Part shown: in pieces, positions 11,131 to 22,000 of the stretch | Position numbering within the stretch: the first letter of the stretch is position 1 | Layout of the letters: each line of letters opens with the position of its first letter | Origin: Liolophura sinensis | Lineage: Eukaryota; Mollusca; Polyplacophora; Chitonida; Chitonidae | Direction of reading: 5' to 3' | Assembly: GCF_032854445.1 (NCBI RefSeq) | Contig: NC_088301.1 | Location: forward strand, 43,335,116 to 43,399,115 | DNA length: 64,000 nt | Program-made: the position numbers and the translations under genes | Notes under the pieces: model-generated | The model's input: the letters and a program-made list of their open reading frames with translations, nothing else | Told to the model about the DNA's origin: nothing | Database searches by the model: none

Positions 11131-12339
11131 AAGCAAATCGGTTTGGCAGAGGTTGTATTTGTCACTGAAAGCTAACGGAGAAGACTTCGTTTATGATGGC
11201 TATACCTCTGACGACTGGCCCTAAGCGGTCAAACAGGAAACATGATGTAAAAAGTTCTTAATGTTAAACTGGCGCGACACAGTTGCAATGGCCTTAATAT
11301 CTCGCACTCGTAAAAAAAAAAACAAAAAACAAACAAACCAAAAAAACACGGCACTGATGACAGTTTTTGTACAGTTATACCACTGAATATCTTATAATCT
11401 TTCTGACGAACAGAATGAGAGGCGTCAACCCACTTGGGGCGGATATAGGTTGTTTTTGAACCTGACAATGACCATGTCTGGCCGTTTGATTGCAGACATG
11501 CACTATGTAAGCGTTTTTTTTTTACCTGATGGTGTCGCTTGAATGATTAAAGACAAGGTACATGAAATTAGCTTATCCGTTCGTAGCTTGGTTAACTCTC
11601 CCAGGAGCAGTGATCTTTCACTTGTTATACTCAGTAAAACGTTCACAAAATGAAAATAATTGTGAGGAACGTCATTCCTGTTCACATATAAATTTCATTT
11701 CATTTATTCACTATAAAATATAAGAAAAATAAATGCACTGATATACGTGCGAAATATAATTGGCGGGAATAAAGCTCACAGGAGCTTGTTCTATCCCATA
11801 AAATGAACCATTTCGTGTATTAATTGAAAACAGCAATCCGAACAAATACTAAGCGAAGAGTCACTTACATTTCAAATATGTAGTCAAACAAAAATGGCCA
11901 GCATACACATGCATTAAGTATTGCATAGCTTTTAAAGAGGATAAAACAGAGATTTATCTTTTTCACAAAAGCTGGTACAGCGCAAATCCAATCGAAGTTT
12001 TACTGTTGTTTTAGAATAGTTTGGATCGCAATATAACTTTTTTCTAACTTTAGAATTCATGGATCCCAATATAGACTCCTTAAAGATTCTTTCGTGTACC
12101 TTTGGGGGTTGCAACATGATTAAATGTATAAGTAACCATGAAACAAACGTCTAATAATATTACAGTGGGCGTGAGATCGTTGCTTGTTTAATTCACTATT
12201 ATATGAAGATGATATATGAACATATCATATAAGCCCTTTATAGGTGAAGAGCAACATGAACACGTATAAACAAATATTTAATTTTGTCCATAAAGAATGA
12301 TTAATTTCTGAAGGGGCCAAATTAACATTTAGTCAAGAA
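11131..12339. other. No gene seen
   Basis: AT-rich sequence with an A-rich simple stretch near 11310-11345 and no supported exon. Confidence 0.45.
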
Positions 12340-12455
12340 TCATCGATATCGATAAATATTAACCGATATGGCAAGACATTTATCAATATCGTTAATAAAA
12401 TTATTAATACCACTATTTATCGATATCGGTAAATCATTTATCGATATCGATTCTG
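12340..12455. promoter_or_regulatory. Cluster of ATCGATAT-type palindromes
   Basis: Five or more ATCGATAT/TATCGAT-like palindromic cores (for example CATCGATATCGATAAATATT and TTTATCGATATCGG) occur within about 115 bp of AT-rich DNA. The core resembles the TATCGATA element bound by the insect factor DREF; whether this animal uses such a factor is unknown. The cluster lies downstream of the minus-strand gene ending at 12619. It may instead be a decayed tandem repeat. Confidence 0.3.
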
Positions 12456-12618
12456 GATTAAATGTTTATTTGGCACCTTTTAATTTTCTAGCAGGTGGTC
12501 CTTGGAACACGTGGAGACCAACCGAATACTCCAGCAACGGTTTGGTTCTTAGTTTGTCAGTGCAAAACAACATGCATACGGTATAAACGGAATGAAGCCC
12601 TTACAGAATTCCGGGTAG

Positions 12619-13083
12619 TTATTTTTTTGGAGATGGCCCAAGAGGGATATCAACCGAAGGCTTTGACTCTGGTTTGGTTCTGAGTTTCCCGTGATCAACC
12701 ATGTCATTTTTTTCCAAAGCACGCTTGGACTCAGTAGTTTTTAGTGCACTGGATGCCTTAGGTGGTATTTTGGATTTCACACGACTGGCACTGTTTAACG
12801 GTAACCTTTTGGAAGGCGAAGCATCCGAATGGAGAGAGAGTGGACGACTTACAGGAAAAGCTGGCGTAGATCCCCGTCGTTGGTTCGATACCCGTAGGTT
12901 GTTTTCTAAGGCCTTCCTCTCGAAAGCCATATCTCGCGATATAACCTTTTGAGCTCTTGCAAGCTCGGCCAGTTCTCTGCTCAATTTGTTATCCGCTCTG
13001 TTGTTATGTTTCATAGTCACATCGTCATATTCGGACCTTGTTGCTATATTGCCAGCAATCAGACTGTGTCGTCGTGTTCCCAT
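12619..13083 (-). CDS. Uncharacterised 154-residue protein with a short coiled-coil-like segment
   Basis: The start ATG (13081-13083) sits in a good context (CACCATGG); the frame extends nine codons further upstream without another ATG. The protein begins MGTRRHSLIAGNIATRS. It continues into a helical, charged segment at residues about 30-65 (DNKLSRELAELARAQKV, then AFERKALENNL) with heptad-like hydrophobic spacing. The remainder is Ser/Pro/Lys-rich and probably disordered, ending in GPSPKK. No enzyme motif, signal peptide or membrane segment is visible, and I do not recognise the family. It lies head-to-head with the small plus-strand gene starting at 13471, about 390 bp away, so a shared promoter is possible. 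Composition is clearly protein-like compared with surrounding sequence, but no homologue was checked. Confidence 0.6.
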   Translation of the reverse strand: MGTRRHSLIAGNIATRSEYDDVTMKHNNRADNKLSRELAELARAQKVISRDMAFERKALENNLRVSNQRRGSTPAFPVSRPLSLHSDASPSKRLPLNSASRVKSKIPPKASSALKTTESKRALEKNDMVDHGKLRTKPESKPSVDIPLGPSPKK

Positions 13084-13477
13084 GGTGATTCGAGGTTTAT
13101 TTAAATGCAAATGTCTAATATCCTAAATTGTGGTGCTTTGCCACAAGAATTTAGAAGTAGCATATCCTACCGGTAGGTTCGGTATATATAGTCAGTCTCG
13201 CATTTTCAGTATCTGTCTTGTGCCCATAGCCCACGTGGGAGGCTGCTGGAATAAAGATGATTATGGTATGAGTGTGCCGTTCAAAATCAAATAAACAAAA
13301 GTATTATGTACAATCTAAATACGTACGTGCAATTCACTGTATTAATAGAAAAATTAGCTAATTTGGAAAGCGCAACCGATATAGAATTTGGTAAGTTAAT
13401 TTAGTGTCATTTCAGAATAGGCAGATTAATAGAAGTTAACGAAGAGGAATAAAGAGACTCTACCTTCCAGATAAAGA

Positions 13478-15481
13478 ATGCCTTTTCCTGTCAGCACTGA
13501 TCTGATAGGCGTGTACGTTTGTCCAGTGAATCATAAACTGGCAGGAGAAGTTAAATCATGGTCTTCATACGACCTGAGTTATCCCTTAATTCGCTTTCAT
13601 GCTCCACCAGAAACAGATATCAGGTGAGTTCTATAACATTGTCATATGACACGGGCCCTTATCGCCCCAGTTTTGTCAATATTTGACACGACTGGCTCTT
13701 ACATCCACTGTTTGGTGAGAGAGGTGAATTCTGAACATGTCAAAGATCACCAGAGTACGTGACATCGTGTGGGGTCTGATAACTGACATGTGGTTAATAA
13801 AGTGCAGTATATCACTGATGTTATATCGCTGAAGATTTATGTCTTTCAAACCAATAGCTGGTTTGTGGGCCACAATGTGATTTACGATATACGTTTATAG
13901 GTATTAAGTAACATTTCATTAAAGTACAAACACTAATGTTTTGTCGTCCTTTTTAGTGCAATTATTTATCGGGTTAAACAGTAGTGAAGGAAATATGCAA
14001 AAACGGCTTATTTTTATCTGAAACTCTGGGGTGGCCCAGAAACGACTTAAGGTTTGTATTCTCGAATTTTTCACTTCGATTAAAATATTTATCTCTTTTG
14101 GCATCGTTTCGTTTCATGCGAGTTCGGTTTCGGTTTAAAGGTGACGGATCAGTGAGTAAAAACAGTCGTTACAAGTGACACGTTGGTAACTTACCAGAGG
14201 TCGCTGGCTCACACTGACGTGGTCGGTTCTCTTCAGGTATAATAGTCTTAAAATTTGCTATGGGCTTTATTTTCATAGTTGACTATCTCAAGTAATTATA
14301 TCCAAGAGTCAAAGATTTTCTTTAGTATGTGTCTATTTAGTTTGTGCCAAATTCACGTTATAATTTCTTCTTGTTTACCCAGCCTTTATGTGCAAGTAGT
14401 TAATACTGTTGAGAGAGATTCATGGAGTTCCCCATAAAGACGAAACATTTACTATGAATGTATTTCTGAGCAAAACAAAAATGTTTAGAATTTCCTTGCA
14501 AGTATAATCTTTTCGGTCAAGATAAGGAATGAAATAGCCGACACACAATTACCAATACGAGAATATGAAAGCTATGTACTGAACGTGCCGATTTGTAAAT
14601 GCTCAATACAGGTGAAGTCTGTTGGTGAAGTGTTTTAATAAGCTTATCATTTCACATAACATTACACGACATACATATGGCTTTTGCTCCGCATGTCGTC
14701 TTTAGTAAAATGTGATTTATGAGAGATTGTTATCAGAGAGTCTATGTCAAACTCAGGTGTGCTTTAGCAGACATAAATGTTTACCTCATCATTCGGAAAA
14801 CATATTCGGAAAGACATGTATTTGCTTTGTAATCATATGCTGAACTGCGTTATCTAGCACTTCAAGTATAGGGATATGGGATTTAGTTTGCTCTCCAAAG
14901 GTAGTATGCATGACAGGTTTTCCTTACCTCCTTGAACTTTCAATATCATGCGCGTAGTCGTAGAATAATCATCTTATAATAACCCAATGGTTTCGCGAAT
15001 AAAACGCTATAATTCGTGAAAATGGGACAATAACCAGTTGACACGAACTAAAGCACATTGCAACAAATATGTGTCTATGTATATAACTGAAACACTTGCA
15101 GAAATAATGAAAATGATATGTGGTTGAATAGGAAAAGTATAACTAAGCCTAACCACAAGGTGAGGAATGTTAACGTAGGTACTTGCAATTAATATTTGCT
15201 ATCCGTAAGTAACACGTGAAATATATTACACTCTCCCAAGGAGCAACCGTATTAAGTTATGCTTTTATTGTAATTATAGACGCCTGTTGCCATTCACTTT
15301 GTATCCAGTTTCATTGTCTTTTTCTTTCTTTTTTTTTTGTTCCAGTTTTACCGACTGCAGCTTTCGCACACACTTTCATACTCCTCATGCACAGTGGTTG
15401 TTTGAATGGCTGCAATTTTCGGACACGCGGTCATATGCAGCTCACAGCTCACATTACTTCCACAGAAAGGCATCTGATTAG
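13478..15481 (+). CDS. Small two-exon gene, about 93-residue protein of unknown function
   Basis: Exon A (13471-13623) follows an acceptor (TACCTTCCAG), so at least one 5' untranslated exon probably exists. An in-frame TAA lies just before the ATG at 13478. It encodes MPFPVSTDLIGVYVCPVNHK and ends ...PPETDI plus AG at a strong GTGAGT donor, phase 2. Exon B (15346-15481) follows a pyrimidine tract ending GTTCCAG. It begins with the single base T needed to complete the codon, then reads FTDCSFRTHFHTPHAQWLFE and ends RKASD and a TAG. The matching phase, strong splice signals and absence of stops support one gene with a 1.7-kb intron. There is no signal peptide or membrane segment; the C-terminal half is rich in His, Phe and Trp. 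I do not recognise the family. Confidence 0.6.
13624..15345 (+). other. Intron of the small two-exon gene
   Basis: It runs from the GTGAGT donor to a T-rich acceptor tract. It is AT-rich and I see no repeat or nested gene in it. Confidence 0.5.
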
Positions 15482-15961
15482 ACCTTTTAACCTACCATTG
15501 TAATTAATACCCAACACGACCAGCGCATCCTCAGCCGATCACAAACGTGATGGAACATTGAAAGTCGCCGTTGTTCACGCCGGAGAAAAACATATTCCTC
15601 TGATTTTATACTTTAGTTTCTTAATTTTGTGGTGAGATTTATTTTGACCGTCTGCTTAGAACAATGTATTGCAGTTATCGAATGGAAGATCTGCAAACAG
15701 TTGACATGCCCATGTTAGATATACAACACCCTGCATGGTGCCACAGAATACTCTGTGATTTTTCTTGATCATAACACTACGCCGTGCGTTTCAATGATAA
15801 TATATCTGGCCAAGTTTAGATAGACAGATTCGTACATACGAAGTCAGAGAATCCAATTCTCGCCAAGCTGTTAGTTGTGGGTTAGCGTGGTACTTCTAGT
15901 CGGAATACTCGGACTAAGCATATTAGTAAGAATATAGTATAGATCTCTTAATGTATTTATT

Positions 15962-16015
15962 TATGTAAGTATGCCTGGTGTTTAACATCGTACTTAACAA
16001 TTTTTCAGTCATATA
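15962..16015 (-). repeat. SINE family 2 tail fragment
   Basis: GGTGTTTAACATCGTACTTA and ACAATTTTTCAGTCATAT are the reverse complement of the end of the family-2 repeat at 8092-8432. The sequence to about 16270 may be a further, unclassified part of a related repeat. Confidence 0.5.
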
Positions 16016-16279
16016 ACAAGTCATTAAGTATACATACATATATTGTAGCAGGACTATTGTCTGTTTGTGGCAGGACGAGTCCAGGCTGACAAAGTGTTGC
16101 CGCCACTGAAGTATCATGCCGAAGACACCAAACACGACGCCCCACCCAGTCCTGTTTCCTTGCTCTAACCTCTCGATCAGTGCCGAGCGTCAAGCGAGGG
16201 AGCAGCAAGTATCATTTTTAAAGTCTTCGGTATGACCCGACCAGAGTTTGATCGATCTCTGAATGAGGCTTGCACCCAA

Positions 16280-17284
16280 CGTATAACAATAGACAGCCGC
16301 AAAATACGCACGCACGGTCACACGTTGTATGTTTAATCGTCAAGAAAAAAGAAAAGTAGTGAATGAAACCGGTATCATGTAAAAATGAAAATCACACATA
16401 ATTCCGAGAGTATACCTCTCCAAATTACAAATGAAATCATTAAAATATTTAAATTAATGGCGACTTTTCACTGCCATAGGGTAACAAGCACATTATGGAG
16501 TTATTATTGGCTATATTGTCTGTTTACTATGTCTTAAATATAAAATTATGTCTTGAACGGAGTATATATGTATACATAAGTGGATATATAGGCCTAGCCA
16601 GATTCTAGGGCGCAATATAACATTTGACGTCAACGCAGTCATACCTATTAGCATTATTCACCTAAATATAACTACCGTAACACTATTGTCAGTGAAGCGT
16701 TACACAAAAAGGGGCACATTTTAAAGTTTATACAAATAATGTAAAGCAATCAAACTTTGGCATGATTGATTCTAGGACGTTGGTGAGTGTGAAGACTTTC
16801 AAGATAAGGGAGAGAACTATGGTATAAAGAGACAAATTGTCTCCCTTTAAAAGAAACACTCACAAAGCGGTGTGTTTCTTTAATGTTTAAACTCTTTTAA
16901 AAAGACAGTTGAACAGTCCCACATTTTCTTGTTCGCCTTTAATGAACAAATACATACCAAGACTAAATATTTATACGTTTAAACATAGTATGTATGAAAT
17001 TCGTGACCATGGAGGAAACAGTCTGACATATTTTAATTCCTTAATTTGCATATTATCCTAAGACCTGTAGTGGCCCATCTTTCATTGCAAAGGAATATGT
17101 GATGTACTTTGAAACTTCACTGGAATCTGAGAATCCCTACTTTCACACGGATGTAATCTCTCCACGGCAGACCACTGGAGGCTTCGGGCCTCTGCACGAT
17201 GGGTGCATCGTGTCCTGTCAGTAGCATAGCGTCTCGGGAATGGGAAAACACCTATGGGAAAATGGGAAAGGGCTAAGTAGTTGG
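16280..17284. other. No gene seen
   Basis: AT-rich sequence with short frames only; it passes into the 85-bp satellite. Confidence 0.45.
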
Positions 17285-17720
17285 TCGGCGACCTTCCCTT
17301 TTTCTTCACACGGATTGTCTACTTGTAACGCCTCGGGAAGTGTGTGTCGGGGGGGGGGGGGGGGAACTTAGACCTCAAAATAGCGATCGGCGACATTCCC
17401 TTGCTTCACATAGATTGTGTGCTACTTGTAACGCCTTGGGAACGGCAGAACCTGAGACCTTAAGTAGCCAATCGGCGACATTCCCTTGCTTCACACAGAT
17501 TGTGTGCTACTTGTAACGCCCTGGGAACGGCAGAACCTGAGACCTTAAGTAGCCAATCGGCGACATTCCCTTGTTTCACACAGATTGTGTGCTTGTAGCG
17601 CCTCGGGAACGGGAGAACTTGAGACCTCATGTAGCCGATCGGCGACATTCCCTTGTTTCACACGGATTGTGTGCTGGTTGTAACGACTCGGAAACGGAGA
17701 GCCTAAGCAACTATGCAGGG
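17285..17720. repeat. Tandem repeat of about 85 bp, five units
   Basis: Units begin TCGGCGACATTCCCTTG at about 17285, 17387, 17472, 17557 and 17639. The two central spacings are exactly 85 bp. A G homopolymer (17349-17364) is inserted in the first unit. Small frames here simply reflect the repeat. Confidence 0.9.
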
Positions 17721-17838
17721 CCTATATATGCAGACATGCTTGTGTTTATACGAAACAACTGTAATATAGGCTTGTACAGGAATTGTAATAGGAATCCGGG
17801 CGGGATTGGTGTGTCAACGCGCAGTTAGAAGGACACAC

Positions 17839-17840
<2 letters not shown>

Positions 17841-17929
<89 letters not shown>
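17841..17929. repeat. (AT)n microsatellite
   Basis: An uninterrupted alternating AT/TA tract of about 88 bp. Frames encoding Tyr-Ile repeats on both strands are artefacts of it. Confidence 0.98.
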
Positions 17930-17932
<3 letters not shown>

Positions 17933-18481
17933 CCTCTCCGGTAGTACATCGGAAATTTGTCTCGTTCCCAACACGTGAAGATAGGTTCTCAAATATATAT
18001 GAACAAGATCTGAAAGTTCAGCAAGATCGACCCCACCAACTTGAGTAGGCGAATTTCTCCTCCGACATTAGTCATGCAGAAGGGCTTCTGAATATGATTA
18101 ATTCAGGCCATTTAAACACCTGTGGGAAATTTAGTGTAGTTAATAGTTAGTAGGAGTTTGGAATGTTTTGAGTTCATATTTAACGTTCTAAATATTGACG
18201 AACCAACAAAATAGCTTACCGGCATGATGGATATGATTTTTACATATATTTTAGTCCTTTCTTGGAGATGATTTGAGGTCTGTGATCTGTACGTATACCT
18301 ATATCGCCTATAATTGTCGGTGCATGCACGGTTTCCCCTACTATCAAAGGAGGCATCAGATATCTTTGTTTACGACAAAAGAAACCCGGTAAAACCTAGT
18401 GAACATTGATGAATGTCGCAGCCCAGCAACAGAATATTCGGCATTCCCTACTTTCCACACAATGGCAGGGCAAAAAAAGAA

Positions 18482-18541
18482 TCTGAAAACGGGGAATGTT
18501 GCATTTAAGCTGCCTTGACAAAGGAATTCCCCGTTTTCAGA
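18482..18541. repeat. Perfect 16-bp hairpin with 28-nt loop
   Basis: TCTGAAAACGGGGAAT at 18482-18497 is the exact reverse complement of ATTCCCCGTTTTCAGA at 18526-18541. It lies just before an AT microsatellite and close to the assembly gap. It could be the terminal inverted repeat of a tiny element or a structured RNA; nothing shows transcription. Confidence 0.7.
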
Positions 18542-18553
18542 AGGAGCTGAGTA

Positions 18554-18594
18554 TTCCTGTCAGACACAACTGATGTCCTGTCAGACACAACTGA

Positions 18595-18682
<88 letters not shown>
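18554..18682. repeat. 21-bp duplication followed by (TA)n microsatellite
   Basis: CCTGTCAGACACAACTGATGT occurs twice in tandem, directly followed by about 85 bp of TA repeat with two TG interruptions. Confidence 0.9.
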
Positions 18683-18685
<3 letters not shown>

Positions 18686-18832
18686 CCGGCTCTATAAAGA
18701 TTTACCATTACATGAGGCAATTTGATGGAAGTAAATTGTTGATAATATGTCACAACAGAACGGAATTTGCGAAACTTTCACGTCATGAATTATTGAAAGA
18801 CCTAAGGGAAATAACTATGTTCATTGCCACTA

Positions 18833-19032
18833 NNNNNNNNNNNNNNNNNNNNNNNNNNNNNNNNNNNNNNNNNNNNNNNNNNNNNNNNNNNNNNNNNNNN
18901 NNNNNNNNNNNNNNNNNNNNNNNNNNNNNNNNNNNNNNNNNNNNNNNNNNNNNNNNNNNNNNNNNNNNNNNNNNNNNNNNNNNNNNNNNNNNNNNNNNNN
19001 NNNNNNNNNNNNNNNNNNNNNNNNNNNNNNNN
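18833..19032. other. Assembly gap of exactly 200 N
   Basis: The round length suggests an arbitrary scaffold spacer, so the true distance and content are unknown. It cuts the RPAP3-like gene immediately after a recognisable TPR exon. Confidence 0.99.
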
Positions 19033-22000
19033 ATAAGCCTTGACATAGGTTGGGTCAAACGTCAATGCTGTTGTACAATCAATTTCAGCAGCTGCATATC
19101 TGAACAAAGATAATCAGAAATGAATTTACACAGGGAAATGAACACTTGCTATCTGGATAAAGACGCAAGCATAAGAAATGTATATCTGATGTTTCATATT
19201 TCATCATATATTACAATGATTTAAACTTAGATTGTATTTTATTAAGGTTTGTTCTACAATTGGTTTTCAGTAATTTGCAATAGTGATTTTCCCTAAAGGG
19301 CTAGACAGCACTTTGCTAAAACATATTTCAATCAAAAGCAGATGCTCAAGCTTTTTAAATGTATCATACTTTATTATTTTAATGAGATAACATGTAGAAC
19401 AAATTGACAATACTGCACAAATGGCAGGTGTGAGTTGAGGCAGCCATCTTGTGAATTTTATCCAATCAAACACGTTGCTATCAGGTTGCACAGCTTAAGC
19501 TGTGATGTAGCCATTACCTATTCACTCGCTCACTCAATCACCATGCAGTGACTTATGATAACACAGAACTACTGCATTGCCATAAGACATTATTTTGAGG
19601 TCGTTTACAATGATTTAGTTGTAACATGTACATTTTACAAAGTGTTAATTGTAGGACAGATCTGTATCATTTACGGGACCACCACAGATGTAAAATCAGT
19701 TGATTTACAAGCCGTGTAATATTCAACGATGGTATCACAAATTTATGTCATCAGACAGTAGCATACCGTCTCAGCCCAAACTGCATTCATCTCCCCAAAT
19801 ACATTTTTTGTCGTTCATTTTCGCGTTTAGTCACGAGTTTCTAAATAACAATCATCAGAGTAATGAAAAATTCATTAGGGATGCCGAAGGTTTGCGGGAA
19901 TGAGAAGTGGGCATCTCACAGGGACTATGTTTAAAATTAATCAAATCTTATGATATAATTTTTTTTCTTAACTTATTACAACAGAAGAATTTAGATTTTG
20001 CCTTTTGTCTCTCTCATATAAAAGGGGTGTTTTGTGTGTTTTCTTTCATAAATCACAGTAAAATAACTGAAAACACCGTGTTCAAGCTGAGGTTCTTTCT
20101 CTGACATTCACGATAACTAGGTCAGCACTGCTTTCATCTTAGAAGCCACTTCTACAAATTTGAAGCATAAAATCTAGCGACAGTTGAATGCCTAGATCAG
20201 CTTCAGTGGTGATTAGATCTATTTCCATTTGTTCAGAATTGAGTATGAATCTAACTGTACAACAACCCTATTGTAATTTATGAACATTCAATAGGGGTCA
20301 AAATCACCAGCACACCCCCTCCGCATGCTGCGATCTGAACCAGGAATACCCCGACCGTGCATCTGCAGCTAAGCTTTTTAATCAGGGTTGCTGGACTTCC
20401 TTGTACATGATACAGTAGGTCTACTGTCAAGCAGTTAAAGAAATTCTTCCAGTATGTCCTATATTCCAGAAAACTATATTTATCACTTAGGCCTTCATCG
20501 CCAAATTCCACAACTTTTACCTCCCATAGGCTACATCTTGGACTATTATACAGAAAATACCTTTGGTGCTAGAGAGCTAGAGTAAACGTGACGTCACCTT
20601 GCTCTCGATAATGGAGATGTGCTAAAGCTGTGTCAAGACGAAGTTTCACTAAACCTTTACTGGGTTGTAAAAAATCCAAAAAAATATCTAATGCCAGTTT
20701 AAGATACTTGGGAATGGTACTCTTTCAGTGGACTTAAACATTAGCCAGGTTCTGTTTTTCACTTTAAACAGTAAACAATGTAACTACAGATACATGTATT
20801 TCTCTCAATTGTTATCTGAGATATGATTTCTTACCTTTCAAGTTTTAACAAAGCAATGCCCTATTAGCAGGAAGAAGTGGATTTGTAGGGTCCATCTCAA
20901 AACCCTTTGTGTAGCACTCAATTGCCAACCTCATATCTTCCTTCCTTAAAGTATTTGTATGCCCTGGAAAATTAATACATGTCGATACAAGTGTATAGCA
21001 GTACCAAGACAAGCTAAACCACTGACAGATCAATCCCAAGAAACAAGGTAGGTAATGATTTATTTATTATTTCAGTTTTGTTTAAGGATATTAGACTCTC
21101 CACCCCCACTCCCCTCCAATAAATTCCACATTTTGTATAGCCCTAAATACGCATCAAACTGTCATATGCATGATATACACGGTAATCATAAACCTATTCA
21201 ACCACTGAAGCACTTTTTTCAGAGGAATTTACGCATACAATTTTTATGAAAGTGACACTAAAAATGAGTTCTCTACCACTAGACTTCTCTCAGAATGTTT
21301 CAAAAATATTGGTTGCAGAGGCAATTGAAGAGGTTGAAGAATTAAGGTGTGAATGTGTTCTGAAAACCACACCTGTGTTAATCATTAAATAAAAATACTT
21401 CCCCATAGGACTGCCCCAAAACAAAAAAAGGAGCAAATGAGCAAAATGCCTGGAAAAGCCTCATGTATAACAAAATTCATTTTTGATTCATTTTTAAATG
21501 AATTGTCCCGTCTCCAATCAAATGTAAATAGATCAACCTATTTATGACACATAAAATCTTTAAAATTATAATGCTCCATGAAAGCTTAAATGGGTATTTC
21601 ATCTTGGCAGCTCTGAGTAAAGTCTGCTGACATGTATAAGCGGCTCCCCTGATGGAACCTCACCCAGGTGGGGTACTTAAGCGCGGTCTGCCCAAGAAGT
21701 GGTCTACAGGTTATAGACAAATGTGATCAGTGGTATGTCTATTCACTGCAGCAAACCCCACTTCAGTCAGTGAATACATGTAATTAAATGGGAATTAAAA
21801 AAACATGATTGGTTATACATTTGTCAAATTTAAAATATTTATAATTTGAATTTGGTTGTCATTTCACGTGAGGCAGAAAGATAAGAAAATGGGAATAAAA
21901 GTGTGAAATAACAAAAATGACCCAAAATTCACTTGTGGAGATGTTCTTGAATCCTTATCACCCTACTCAAGACTTTTTCCTTATAAGTATAATGGCATTT

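Noticed and set aside
17746-18048. Frames encoding Tyr-Ile repeats on both strands
   Set aside because: These are translations of an AT microsatellite.
18712-19113. Long frames spanning the N run
   Set aside because: Most of their length is unknown sequence; only the minus-strand piece at 19033-19099 is supported, as an RPAP3 exon.
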